NCBI RefSeq assembly: GCF_000371965.1
Contig: NZ_AQUO01000001.1
Location: 1,234,001-1,298,000, forward strand
DNA from: Paracoccus sp. N5
GTDB taxonomy: Bacteria; Pseudomonadota; Alphaproteobacteria; Rhodobacterales; Rhodobacteraceae
Direction: 5' to 3'
Length of the DNA stretch: 64,000 nucleotides
The stretch's first letter is position 1. Each line of letters starts with the position of its first letter. Below, in pieces: positions 1 through 8,344 of the stretch. A program made the translations under genes and the position numbers. The notes under the pieces are model-generated. The model did not search any database, had not been told where the DNA came from, and was given only the letters and a program-made list of their open reading frames with translations.

Positions 1-627
1 GATCAGCACGCCGGCAAGGCCGCTGACGGTGGCGCTGAACAGGAAGGCGAAACGCACGATCCGGTCCGAACGAATGCCCATCAGCAGCGCCACCTTGGGA
101 TCGACGCCGGTAGCGCGGATCGCCAGGCCGAACGAGGTGCGATAGAGGATGAACCAGGTCAGCCCCAGAAAGGCCACGAAGGCGCCGATGATCGCAAGCT
201 GCTGCCAGTTGGTGATCAGCGGACCCACGGTCATGGGCTCCATCGGCAGGATGTTGGGCACGGAAAGCTGGTTGGGGCCCCAGATCAGAAGCGCCAATCC
301 CATGGTGGTGATGGCAAAGGCCATAGTGCCGATCATGATGGTCAGGGGTGGGGCACCGCGCCTGCGCAGCGGCAGATAGACCGCGAATTCAAGCGCAAGC
401 GCCATGGCCAGCACAACCCCCAGCGTCAGGACCAGCGCCACCGGAAGCGGCAAATTGTAGGTTGCCATGAACAGGATCGCGGACATGGTGCCGATCATGA
501 CGAATTCGCCCTGAGCGAAATTGATCACGCGGTTGGCGCCATAGATCAGCGAAAGCGAAAGTCCGACGAGGCCGTAGACGCTGCCATTCGTAAGACCCGA
601 GAAAAGCAGGACACTGAACTTGTCCAT
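1..627 (-). CDS. livH: Branched-chain amino acid-type ABC transporter permease (LivH family), 3' end outside window
   Basis: The frame is open from an ATG at 627 to the window edge, giving the first 209 residues (a full LivH is about 290-300). A GGGAGG ribosome binding site precedes the ATG. The protein is strongly hydrophobic, with the LivH-type start MDKFSVLLFSGLTNGSVYGL and the stretch LSLIYGANRVINFAQGEFVM, typical of inner-membrane permeases of the HAAT family. It lies 71 bases downstream of a matching periplasmic binding protein and should be part of the same leftward operon; livM, livG and livF would be expected beyond the edge. In a catabolic locus such systems often import aromatic or organic acids rather than leucine, so the substrate is open. 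Confidence 0.9.
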   Translation of the reverse strand, partial: MDKFSVLLFSGLTNGSVYGLVGLSLSLIYGANRVINFAQGEFVMIGTMSAILFMATYNLPLPVALVLTLGVVLAMALALEFAVYLPLRRRGAPPLTIMIGTMAFAITTMGLALLIWGPNQLSVPNILPMEPMTVGPLITNWQQLAIIGAFVAFLGLTWFILYRTSFGLAIRATGVDPKVALLMGIRSDRIVRFAFLFSATVSGLAGVLI

Positions 628-659
628 GTAACGGCCTCCCTTCTTGGTTGGTTTCGGGC

Positions 660-687
660 GGCCTCCGCGACCGAGGTCGCGGAGGCC
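660..687. terminator. Hairpin between binding-protein and permease genes
   Basis: GGCCTCCGCGACC and its exact reverse complement are separated by two bases, so the inner pairs must open to form the loop. The very stable stem has no T tract. It sits between the binding-protein gene and the permease gene, where such hairpins usually protect the upstream message or partly terminate transcription so that the binding protein is made in excess. Confidence 0.6.
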
Positions 688-698
688 GGTAAGCCTGT

Positions 699-1910
699 TC
701 AGTGCGCGGGAACGAACTGACTCAGATCCGGGGGAACCAGGTCCGCCCCGCCATTGGCAACCGTGGTGAAGGTAAACCAATCCTGGTCGGGCGAGCCGTG
801 CCGCTTGTCGTCGGCGAAGCTGTAGCTGGCGGTTTCCTTGCCTTGCAGCCCCTTGAACGTGCCTTGGGCCAGCACGCCGTCGCGCAAAGCGGTGCGTGCC
901 GCCTGGATGTCCCCGCCCTCGATGGCGGCCATGACCTCGGGCCGCGCCATGACCTGAAGGGCGATCATGCCGGCGTCGTAGCCGATCACCGGATAGAGGG
1001 TCGGCTGGGTCTCCTCGCCATAGGCCTGTTCATAGGCCTGGAAGAACGCCTGCACATCCGCCCGCCCGGTGTCCACGGTGTTGGGGATCAGGATGCCGTC
1101 GCTGGCCGGGCCGGCAATCTCGCGCAGGGTCTTCAGCAGCGCGCTGCGGCTGACGACCACGGGCTTGCCCACCTGCAGCTGATCCAGCGTCTTCAGCACC
1201 CGCGCCCCGTCGGCGGGATAGGGAAAGACCAGCACCGCCTCGGCATCCGAAGCCTTCAGGTTCAGCACCTGCGGCGAAAGATCGGTAGCCGCGATGTCAT
1301 AGCCTTCCTCGGCCACGACCGAGATGCCGTGCTCGGCCAGATACTTGCGCGCGACGGAGGCACTGTCCAGACCGAAGGGCAGCGTGTTGTAGATCAGCGC
1401 GACCTTCTTGAAGCCCTGCCGATCCAGCAGCTGCGCATAGGCGATCGCGTCCTGGGCGTTGCGCGGGCCGAAGCGGAAAAGCCAGGGCGCCGGATTGTCA
1501 GTCAGGTTGTCGGTGCCCGCCGACAACATGAAGAACGGAATGTCGTATTCATCGGCAATGGGCATGACCGCCGCCGCGGGACCGGCGGGATTGCCGCCGA
1601 TGATCAGCAGCGCATTGTCGTCCTCGGCGCAGCGCGCAGCGAAGCTTGCGGAAAGCTGGGGGTCGGTCTTGCCATCATATTCGATCATCTCGATCATGTG
1701 GCCGTTGATGCCGCCCGCGGCATTCGCGGCCTCCACCGCCATCTTCAGGCCGCGATAGCTTTCATTGCCGGTATCGGCAGCCGCGCCGCTGCGATCATCG
1801 ATCGAGCAGATGCGGATCGCATCCTTGGACAGCGCCGTGCCCGCCATGAGCGCGGTCATTGCCAACGCTAGGCCGCCGGTCCTCAGCAGCCCTTTTCCTG
1901 TTCTTGTCAT
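699..1910 (-). CDS. Periplasmic substrate-binding protein of a branched-chain amino acid-type ABC transporter
   Basis: 403 residues when started at the ATG at 1910, chosen because GGAGGAGCGA lies directly upstream and the protein then begins with a signal peptide (basic MTRTGKGLLR, hydrophobic LALAMTALMAGTA, cleavage near ALS). The mature part starts DAIRICSIDDRSGAAADTG, the usual opening of the Peripla_BP_6 (LivJ-like) fold, and continues with the two-lobe pattern, for example YRGLKMAVEAANAAGGINGH. It would deliver the solute to the LivH-type permease encoded next. The gene follows the FAH-family gene by 71 bases and probably belongs to the operon that starts at 4017. The ligand cannot be read from sequence; the neighbours suggest an aromatic or organic acid. 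Confidence 0.88.
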   Translation of the reverse strand: MTRTGKGLLRTGGLALAMTALMAGTALSKDAIRICSIDDRSGAAADTGNESYRGLKMAVEAANAAGGINGHMIEMIEYDGKTDPQLSASFAARCAEDDNALLIIGGNPAGPAAAVMPIADEYDIPFFMLSAGTDNLTDNPAPWLFRFGPRNAQDAIAYAQLLDRQGFKKVALIYNTLPFGLDSASVARKYLAEHGISVVAEEGYDIAATDLSPQVLNLKASDAEAVLVFPYPADGARVLKTLDQLQVGKPVVVSRSALLKTLREIAGPASDGILIPNTVDTGRADVQAFFQAYEQAYGEETQPTLYPVIGYDAGMIALQVMARPEVMAAIEGGDIQAARTALRDGVLAQGTFKGLQGKETASYSFADDKRHGSPDQDWFTFTTVANGGADLVPPDLSQFVPAH

Positions 1911-1981
1911 TCGCTCCTCCCTCGATGACATGTTCCGTTGTGCCGGGCCCGTGTTCATGCCGCCGGGCTCCGACGGTTTCG

Positions 1982-2881
1982 CTAGGCCGACAAGGCCTCC
2001 TGCTTGTCCCAGACCGAATGGGCGCCGGCGGCGCCCTGAACCACGGGCAGGCTCATCTCTCCTACCCCGCTGATCGAGATGGTCACCACGTCGCCGCCGA
2101 CCACCGGCCCCACGCCCGCGGGCGTGCCGCTGGCGATGATGTCGCCCGGGCACAGCGTCATGACCGAAGAGGCCATGGCGATCATCTCCGGGATGTCGAC
2201 GATCAGATCGCGGGTGCTGGCCTGCTGGCGCAGTTCGCCGTTCACGCGCAGCTCAAGGCTGATTGCGGCGGGATCGGCGATCTCATCGGCGGTGACGATA
2301 TGCGGTCCCAGCGGGCAGAAGCTGTCGAAGGACTTGCGCATCACCCGCTCTTCGCGGCCGCGCACCACCATGTCGAGCAGGCAGGAATAGCCGAAGACAT
2401 GCTCCATCGCCCGCTCGCGGGGAATACCCCTCCCGCCCTTGCCGATGACGACGGCCAGTTCGCATTCGTGATGGATGTCGCGATCCGGCAAAGCGGGCAG
2501 GACGATGGGATCGGACGGCCCGCTGAGGCTGGAATTGGCCTTCAGGAAGAAGCCCTGGCCGCTGGCCTTGAAGGTCGAGATCAGCCCGACCTTCGAGGTG
2601 ATCTGCTCCTCGATATGGGCCTGGTAATTCGCCGGATAGGCGATCAGCTTGTTGGGCCATTGCACCGGCGCCTCGAGCCGCAGCTGGGCTGGATCGAGCC
2701 GCCGCCCGTCGGACACAGCCTGGGCAATGGCATCGCGCAAGCCGTCGAAATCCGCGATCAGCCGGACCATGCCCACCGGCGGCCAGCTTCCGGCTGTGAC
2801 GCCGGATAGCGCGGTGATATCGACGATTCCGTCTTCCAGCACAACTCCGATGCGGCCGCCGTCAAAGCTGACGAGCTTCAT
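1982..2881 (-). CDS. Fumarylacetoacetate hydrolase (FAH) family protein
   Basis: 299 residues. FAH-family enzymes hydrolyse or decarboxylate C-C bonds in beta-diketo acids from aromatic ring cleavage. The metal site is visible: HHECELAVV at residues 137-145 supplies Glu139 and Glu141, and LLDMVVRG supplies Asp170. The family signatures KSFDSFCPLGP (about 183-193) and ASGTPAGVG near the C-terminus are present. The start codon overlaps the stop of the upstream CoA-transferase gene (ATGA), so the two are translationally coupled. With a gentisate-dioxygenase-like gene in the same locus, fumarylpyruvate or maleylpyruvate hydrolase is a reasonable guess; other beta-keto acid hydrolases of the family are equally possible. 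Confidence 0.85.
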   Translation of the reverse strand: MKLVSFDGGRIGVVLEDGIVDITALSGVTAGSWPPVGMVRLIADFDGLRDAIAQAVSDGRRLDPAQLRLEAPVQWPNKLIAYPANYQAHIEEQITSKVGLISTFKASGQGFFLKANSSLSGPSDPIVLPALPDRDIHHECELAVVIGKGGRGIPRERAMEHVFGYSCLLDMVVRGREERVMRKSFDSFCPLGPHIVTADEIADPAAISLELRVNGELRQQASTRDLIVDIPEMIAMASSVMTLCPGDIIASGTPAGVGPVVGGDVVTISISGVGEMSLPVVQGAAGAHSVWDKQEALSA

Positions 2882-4017
2882 GCTTCACCTCCGGCCGGGG
2901 CGATCTCGGCATCGTGCTCACCGATGGCCGGGGGGCCAAAGCGCGCCGTCATCAGTCGGTCGTCGAAGATCGCGGGATGCCGCGCCGTGCGGATCGGGCC
3001 GACATGCGAGTCGACTTCGCTGAAGATCCGGTTATGGGCCACCTGCCCATCCTGAAGGAACTCGTCCAAGCTGAAGACCGGCGCGGCCGGCACGTCCTGC
3101 TCGGCGAAGACGCGCAGCCAGTGCTTCGTGTCCTTCTGCACGACCACCTCGCCCACGCGGCGGAAGAATTCGTTCGCCATCGCGACGGGATCGGGCATGC
3201 GCTTGAAGTCCTCCTTCCACTCCGGGCGCTCGATGGCGTTGAGGGTCTTGGACATCTGCTGCCCGTTCGCGGGCGAGATCACGACATAGCCATCCGAGGT
3301 TGCAAGAACCTGCGACGCCGGCGGCTTCCAGTCACTGCGGTCGTTCTGGAAGGTGCGGTGCTGGAACATGTCGGGAAAGTTGAAATAGCCCATCACGTCC
3401 AGCATCGGCAGCTGGATCACCGCGCCCTTGCCGGTGCGCTCGCGCTCGTAAAGCGCGGCCAGAACCGCCTGGGCCCCGAAGGTGCCGGTCACCTTGTCGA
3501 CCATGTTGAAGGGAGTCACGGCCGGCGTGCCGTTGCGCCCCTCGGAGGCGACGATGCCGGTGCGGCCCTGGATCAGCGAGTCGAAGGCCGGGGCATTGGC
3601 AAGCGCGCCGCTTTTGCCGAAGCCGTTGATCGACAGCCGGATCAGCCGCGGATTAAGCTCCCGCACCACATCCTCGCCCAGGCCCAGCGATTCGGAAACG
3701 CGCGGGCGCCAGTTCTCGATCAGCACATCGGCGGTCGTCAGCAGATGCTTCAGCCGCGCCACGCCCTCGGCGGTCTTCAGGTCGATGACGATGCTGCGCT
3801 TGCCGCGGTTGGCATTGGTCCACGAGGCGCCAAACCCGTCGCGATTATGGCCGAACCGGCGAAAGCCGTCGCCCCCGGGCGGCTCGACCTTGATGACGTC
3901 CGCCCCCAGGTCCGACAGCATCATCGACGCGAACGGGCCGGTCAGAAAACTCGATGTTTCGATCACTGTGATCCCGCTCAGGGGGCGGTCGGCGACGGTA
4001 GGGCTTTCGATCGTCAT
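2878..4017 (-). CDS. Family III CoA-transferase (CaiB/BaiF type)
   Basis: 379 residues, full length for the family, which moves CoA between carboxylic acids through aspartyl anhydride intermediates. The N-terminal Rossmann-like part is typical (LSGITVIETSSFLTGPFASM, then LGADVIKVEPPGGD). The catalytic aspartate is Asp174 in FNMVDKVTGTFGAQ, and TGKGAVIQLPMLD follows as usual. It is the first gene of a leftward operon (CoA-transferase, FAH, binding protein, permease) and is coupled to the FAH gene by a 4-base overlap. Its promoter overlaps a 19-bp palindrome at 4036-4054. The acid it activates is unknown. Confidence 0.88.
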   Translation of the reverse strand: MTIESPTVADRPLSGITVIETSSFLTGPFASMMLSDLGADVIKVEPPGGDGFRRFGHNRDGFGASWTNANRGKRSIVIDLKTAEGVARLKHLLTTADVLIENWRPRVSESLGLGEDVVRELNPRLIRLSINGFGKSGALANAPAFDSLIQGRTGIVASEGRNGTPAVTPFNMVDKVTGTFGAQAVLAALYERERTGKGAVIQLPMLDVMGYFNFPDMFQHRTFQNDRSDWKPPASQVLATSDGYVVISPANGQQMSKTLNAIERPEWKEDFKRMPDPVAMANEFFRRVGEVVVQKDTKHWLRVFAEQDVPAAPVFSLDEFLQDGQVAHNRIFSEVDSHVGPIRTARHPAIFDDRLMTARFGPPAIGEHDAEIAPAGGEA

Positions 4018-4035
4018 CTTCGATTCCGATTTACT

Positions 4036-4054
4036 TCATTGGATGAACCATTGA
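4036..4054. promoter_or_regulatory. Operator A of the catabolic regulon (TCAATGG-N5-CCATTGA type)
   Basis: TCATTGG-ATGAA-CCATTGA, a 7-5-7 inverted repeat matching sites at 12438, 16155 and 16239. It lies in the 114-base gap between divergent genes, overlapping the -10 of the leftward promoter and the -35 of the rightward one. That placement suits a repressor controlling both directions. The regulator is not in the window. Confidence 0.72.
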
Positions 4055-4079
4055 TACTTTATCCCATTCATGCTGTAAA
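4051..4079. promoter_or_regulatory. Overlapping divergent promoters between CoA-transferase and lyase genes
   Basis: Leftward: -35 TTTACA (4079-4074), 17-bp spacer, -10 TATCAA (4056-4051). The same bases read rightward give -35 TTGATA (4051-4056), 17 bp, -10 TGTAAA (4074-4079). The two promoters therefore lie face to face on the same DNA. The same layout recurs at 12453-12487. Predicted from sequence only. Confidence 0.5.
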
Positions 4080-4131
4080 GTCTCATTCGCATGATTAGCT
4101 TCGGCCGTTCCTGGCCAGAAAGGGGAACACC

Positions 4132-5031
4132 ATGACATATCTGCTTGCCGGAAGCCTCGAGACGACACCTGCCGGCGAACGCTTTCGCGCGCTCGTCGAA
4201 TCGCAGGACATCCTGCAATTGCCGGGCGCGCATAACGGCCTGGCCGCGATCCAGGTCAAGCGCGCGGGCTTCCAGGCCGCCTATCTGTCCGGGGCGGCGA
4301 TGAGCGCGTCCATGGGCCTGCCGGATCTTGGCATCATCTCGGTCGAGGATGTCTGCTTCTTCATCAGGCAGACCGCGCGCGCATCGGGGCTGCCGGTTCT
4401 GGTCGACGGCGACACCGGCTATGGCGAGGCGCTGAACGTCATGCACATGGTCCGCGCCTTCGAGGATGCGGGCGCAGCGGCCGTGCATCTGGAAGACCAG
4501 TTGCTGCCCAAGAAATGCGGGCATCTGAACGACAAGAAGCTGGCCGCGCCACAGGACATGGCGACCAAGATCGCCGCGGCGGCCAAGGCGCGCCGGCATC
4601 TCTACATCGTCGCCCGCACCGATGCTGCCGCCAGCGAGGGCATGGAGGGCGCTGTGGCGCGCGCGAAGCTCTATCTCGAGGCGGGCGCGGATGCGATCTT
4701 CCCCGAGGCGCTGACCACGCCCGAGATGTTCCGCGAATTCGCCCGGCATGTGGACGCGCCGCTTCTGGCCAACATGACCGAGTTCGGCCGTACGCCCTTT
4801 CTGACGGCGCAGGAGTTCCAGGAACTGGGCTACAGCATGGTGATCTGGCCGGTCAGCTCGCTGCGCGTCGCCGCCCGTGCGCAGGAACAGCTTTACGCGA
4901 CGATTCGCGACACCGGCGCCACCAAGGCGATGCTGGAGCAGATGCAGACCCGGGCCGAGCTTTACGACACCATCGGCTATCACGAGTTCGAGGCCCTGGA
5001 CGCCTCGATCATCGCCACGGTGCTGCCCTGA
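4132..5031 (+). CDS. Isocitrate lyase/PEP mutase superfamily lyase, methylisocitrate lyase-like
   Basis: 299 residues, with AAAGGGG before the ATG. Members cleave C-C bonds next to a carboxylate in a Mg-dependent TIM barrel in the cytoplasm. Visible signatures: VDGDTGYG (91-98) with metal-binding aspartates, HLEDQ (119-123), the lyase loop KKCGH (127-131) with catalytic Cys129, and NMTEFGRTP, very close to PrpB. The loop cysteine argues for a 2-methylisocitrate or related 2-methylmalate-type lyase rather than PEP mutase. No prpC or prpD is nearby, so a 2,3-dimethylmalate or alkylcitrate-like substrate from the local pathway is as likely as the propionate cycle. Divergent from the CoA-transferase operon and sharing operator A. 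Confidence 0.82.
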   Translation: MTYLLAGSLETTPAGERFRALVESQDILQLPGAHNGLAAIQVKRAGFQAAYLSGAAMSASMGLPDLGIISVEDVCFFIRQTARASGLPVLVDGDTGYGEALNVMHMVRAFEDAGAAAVHLEDQLLPKKCGHLNDKKLAAPQDMATKIAAAAKARRHLYIVARTDAAASEGMEGAVARAKLYLEAGADAIFPEALTTPEMFREFARHVDAPLLANMTEFGRTPFLTAQEFQELGYSMVIWPVSSLRVAARAQEQLYATIRDTGATKAMLEQMQTRAELYDTIGYHEFEALDASIIATVLP

Positions 5032-5040
5032 AACGACAGC

Positions 5041-5063
5041 AGGCCCCGCAGAGCGAGGGGCCT
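5041..5063. terminator. Terminator between convergent lyase and GMC genes
   Basis: AGGCCCC and GGGGCCT form a 7-bp stem with a 9-base loop, followed rightward by TGCCTTT. It lies in the 59-base gap between two converging genes and probably ends the rightward message, perhaps both. Confidence 0.6.
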
Positions 5064-5090
5064 TGCCTTTGAATGCCGGGGCGGTCGGGC

Positions 5091-6803
5091 CTATGCGCCC
5101 GACAGGATGGAATCGGCGATCTTCTCGGCCGCCATCATGGTCGGAAAGTTGATGTTGCCCGAGGGGATCACCGGAAAGATCGAGGCGTCGCAGACGCGCA
5201 GCCCGTCGATGCCGCGCACCCGGCCCTGCGGGTCCAGCACCGCCAGCGGATCGTCCGCCGCCCCCATCCGGCAGGTGCAGGATGGGTGCCAGACCCCGAC
5301 GCAGGCGCCGCGCACGAAGGTCTCCAGCGCCTGCGGATCGGCCAGCAGCTCGTGCAGGCCAGGACCGCCCGCGACCACCCGGCGCATCAGAACGTCGCGC
5401 AGCGGTGCGGGCCCGTCCAGCAGGGTCGCAAGCGCATCGGTCAGCAGCTTGTTCCTGCGGCTCAGCATGCCGATCTGGCGGACCTTCTCGGAATAGCTGG
5501 CCGGGAAGGGGTTGGCGGTGGCGGCCTGCATCGCTGCACTCAGCTGGACGGCAGCCATGCGACGAAACCCATCGGTCAGCCGGTCCAGATCGCGGCTGTC
5601 CGACAACAGGTTGAAATCGACGGCCGGGTTCATCCGCCAGTCCGCGCCGCGCAGCCGCACCGCGCCCCGGTCGGAATAGGGCTTGTTGACATACATCAGC
5701 ATGGTGCCGATGCGGTCGCCCACCGCGTGCCAAGAAGTCTTGGTCACCCCGGCCACGAACATGTCGCCGGCCGGCGCACCGCCGATCTGCGAGGAATAGC
5801 GCCAGCCGACATAGATATGCCGCCGGCTCGGCCCGCCGTTCAGCCGCGAGGCGCGGCGCAAGAAAGCGGCCAGCGCGATGGACGGATGTTCCATCAGGTT
5901 CTGCCCCACGCCGGGCAGATTCTGCCGCAGCTCGATCCCGTTCTCGGCCAGATGCGCGGCGGGTCCAATCCCCGACCGCATCAGGATCGCCGGCGATTGC
6001 AGGGCCCCGGCGCTGAGGATCACGGTTCCGGCGCGATGCTGCTCCTCCTGCCCGTCCGGCCCGACCAGGCAGATGCCGGTGCAGCGCCCGGCATCGAACA
6101 CCAGCCGGCTCACCGTCACCTCCGGACGGATGTGAAGATTGGCGCGCCGTCGGGTCGCATCGTCCAGATAGGCCATGGCCGAGGATACCCGCCGCTCGTC
6201 CCGGTTCGAGATGGCGATAGGGAAATAGCCGTCCTCGAACGGCCCGTTCTGATCGGGCAGGTAGCGATAGCCCTGCTCGGCAATCGCTTCGGCCAGCGCC
6301 TTGGCATGGCCGGGCCAGGCATCGGGGAAGATCCGCCGGACCGGGACCGGCCCGTCCTTTCCATGCAGCGGTCCGTCGAAATCGAGATCGGTCTCGACCT
6401 TGCGAAACCAGGGCAGAACCGAGTCCCAGTCCCAGCCGGTCGCCCCGCGCGCCGCCCATTCGTCGTAATCCGAGGGACCGCCGCGATTGAAGAACTGGCC
6501 GTTGACCGAGGAGCCGCCGCCCATGATCCGCGCCTGTTCGTATTTGCGCGCCCGCGGCGGCGCAGCGCTGTTCGACGAGGCGACGCCTTCGGTCGTGACC
6601 ATCAGATCGGGCCAGAGAAACCCCGGGTTCAGATAGGCCGTGCCCGGATAGCTGTCGAGGATCGCCGGCGGCTCCTCACCCACGGGCGTATCCGGCCCGG
6701 CCTCGCACAGCAGCACCCGGTTCGCGGCCCGCGCCGACAGGCGGTTGGCCAGGACGCAGCCCGCCGAGCCGCCGCCCACGATGATGAATTCATAGTCCGA
6801 CAT
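5091..6803 (-). CDS. GMC-family FAD-dependent alcohol oxidoreductase
   Basis: 570 residues from the ATG at 6803, chosen because MSDYEFIIVGGGSAGCVLAN then opens directly with the FAD-binding GGGSAG motif; longer frames add non-family sequence. GMC hallmarks include GGGSSVNGQFFNRG, the WDWDSVLPWFRK region and GALQSPAILMRSGIGP. The C-terminal active-site part has WHPSCTCRMG (catalytic His) and SGNINFPTMMAAEKIAD. Such enzymes oxidise primary or secondary alcohols to aldehydes or ketones. Being last in an operon with an aldehyde dehydrogenase and a P450 system, it probably oxidises the alcohol made by the P450. Choline dehydrogenase is the nearest well-known relative, but no betaine genes are adjacent. 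Confidence 0.88.
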   Translation of the reverse strand: MSDYEFIIVGGGSAGCVLANRLSARAANRVLLCEAGPDTPVGEEPPAILDSYPGTAYLNPGFLWPDLMVTTEGVASSNSAAPPRARKYEQARIMGGGSSVNGQFFNRGGPSDYDEWAARGATGWDWDSVLPWFRKVETDLDFDGPLHGKDGPVPVRRIFPDAWPGHAKALAEAIAEQGYRYLPDQNGPFEDGYFPIAISNRDERRVSSAMAYLDDATRRRANLHIRPEVTVSRLVFDAGRCTGICLVGPDGQEEQHRAGTVILSAGALQSPAILMRSGIGPAAHLAENGIELRQNLPGVGQNLMEHPSIALAAFLRRASRLNGGPSRRHIYVGWRYSSQIGGAPAGDMFVAGVTKTSWHAVGDRIGTMLMYVNKPYSDRGAVRLRGADWRMNPAVDFNLLSDSRDLDRLTDGFRRMAAVQLSAAMQAATANPFPASYSEKVRQIGMLSRRNKLLTDALATLLDGPAPLRDVLMRRVVAGGPGLHELLADPQALETFVRGACVGVWHPSCTCRMGAADDPLAVLDPQGRVRGIDGLRVCDASIFPVIPSGNINFPTMMAAEKIADSILSGA

Positions 6804-6831
6804 CTTGCTCCCGGCCCTTTGGCCATCCCTT

Positions 6832-8322
6832 TCAGGCCAGCCTGACGGCCACGCTCTGCAATTCGGTATAAAGCTCCAGCACCTCGCGCCCGCGCTCACG
6901 GCCCCATCCGGATTGCCGGAAGCCGCCGAAGGGCAGCGCCGGCTCATTGACCATATGCGCGTTCACCGAGACGGACCCGGCCCGGATCCGCCGCGCAAAG
7001 CGCAGTGCCCTGCCGATGTCCGAGGTCCAGATGCCAGCGAACAACCCGTATTCTGTATCGTTCGCGGTGTGGGCCAAGGCGGCAAGATCCTCGTCACCGC
7101 CGAATTTCTGCGCCACCAGCACCGGGCCGAAGATCTCTTCCCGCACGACGCGCATGTCGGGACGGGTATCGACCAGCACCGTCGGCGCGACGAAATAGCC
7201 CTCGCTTTGCGGCCTAGCACCCGCGCCCGCGATCCGGGCGCCCTCGGCCAGCCCGCTGTCGATGTAGTCGGACACCCGGTCGCGCTGCACCGCAGATATC
7301 AGCGGCCCCAGCTGCGTTCCGGCGTCCAGCCCGTGCCCCAGCGTCATGCTGTCACCGATTGCCGCCACGCCTTCGACGACCTGGTCGAAAACCCGCTCAT
7401 GGACGTAAAGCCGCGATCCGGCCGAGCAGACCTGCCCGCTGTTCAGAAAGATGGCATTTGCCGCGCCCTGGATCGCCGCGTCGATATCGGCATCGGGGAA
7501 AATGAAGACCGGGGATTTCCCGCCAAGTTCCAGCGTGACCTTCTTGAGGTTGCCCAGGGCGGCCTCGACAATCTTCTTGCCGGTGCCGGTCGAGCCGGTA
7601 AAGGCGACCTTGTCCACGCCGGGATGCCGCGCCAGCGCGGCGCCGGCCCCCGAACCAAAGCCGGTCAGGATGTTCACCACGCCGGGCGGAAACCCCGCCT
7701 CCAGGATCAGCTCGCCCAGCTTGATCGCGCTGAGCGGCGTCTGCTCGGCCGGTTTCAGCACCACCGTGCAACCGACCGCCAGGGCCGGCGCCAGTTTCCA
7801 GATCGCCATCGACAGCGGAAAGTTCCACGGGATGATCTGCGCGACCACGCCGATCGGCACATGGCTGGTGAAGGCGTGCCATTCGCCTGGCAGCGAAACC
7901 TTGACGGTCTCGCCGTTCAGCTTGGTCGTCCAGCCGGCGAAATAGCGCACCATTTCGGCAACGCCAGCAATGCCGGCCAGGGCCAGGGCCAGGGGCTTGC
8001 CGTTGTCGACCACCTCGACCTGGGCCAGCAATTCGCCGTTGGCCTCGATCAGGTCGGCAAGGCGCATCAGCAGCCGCGCCCGCTCGGGCCCCGAAAAGCG
8101 CGACCAGGGCCCGTCCAGCGCCCGGCGCGCCGCCGCCACCGCCAGATCGACATCCTCGGCCCCAGCCTCGGATGCGGCAGCGACCACGGCCCCCGTCGCC
8201 GGATCGAACACTTCGAAGCGCCGCCCCTCGCTCGGGGTGACCCATTGCCCGTCGATCAGCAGCAGATGCCTGCCGGAAATGAAGCTGGCGGCGTCGGCGG
8301 AAAGCCCGGGGTGCAATGTCAT
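6832..8322 (-). CDS. NAD(P)-dependent aldehyde dehydrogenase
   Basis: 496 residues, the standard length for the ALDH superfamily. The catalytic set is complete: Asn167 in PWNFP, Glu265 in TLELGGKSP, Cys299 in NSGQVCSAG, and the cofactor loop FTGSTGTGKK (241-250). It oxidises an aldehyde to a carboxylic acid in the cytoplasm. The gene is 28 bases upstream of the GMC oxidoreductase and 22 bases downstream of the ferredoxin reductase, so the P450, GMC and ALDH enzymes could turn a methyl or methylene group into an acid stepwise. The acid could then be a substrate of one of the family III CoA-transferases. The similarity is to betaine- and aromatic-aldehyde-type ALDHs; the substrate is not fixed. 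Confidence 0.92.
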   Translation of the reverse strand: MTLHPGLSADAASFISGRHLLLIDGQWVTPSEGRRFEVFDPATGAVVAAASEAGAEDVDLAVAAARRALDGPWSRFSGPERARLLMRLADLIEANGELLAQVEVVDNGKPLALALAGIAGVAEMVRYFAGWTTKLNGETVKVSLPGEWHAFTSHVPIGVVAQIIPWNFPLSMAIWKLAPALAVGCTVVLKPAEQTPLSAIKLGELILEAGFPPGVVNILTGFGSGAGAALARHPGVDKVAFTGSTGTGKKIVEAALGNLKKVTLELGGKSPVFIFPDADIDAAIQGAANAIFLNSGQVCSAGSRLYVHERVFDQVVEGVAAIGDSMTLGHGLDAGTQLGPLISAVQRDRVSDYIDSGLAEGARIAGAGARPQSEGYFVAPTVLVDTRPDMRVVREEIFGPVLVAQKFGGDEDLAALAHTANDTEYGLFAGIWTSDIGRALRFARRIRAGSVSVNAHMVNEPALPFGGFRQSGWGRERGREVLELYTELQSVAVRLA

Positions 8323-8344
8323 CTGTCCACGTCCTGGTTGCGGT

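Noticed and set aside
4036..6459. Minus-strand open frame of about 800 codons through the lyase and GMC genes
   Set aside because: Out of frame with both, no family sequence, and it runs through the promoter and terminator regions.
5073..6845. Plus-strand open frame of about 590 codons opposite the GMC gene
   Set aside because: Composition is that of an antisense shadow; the GMC motifs on the other strand are decisive.
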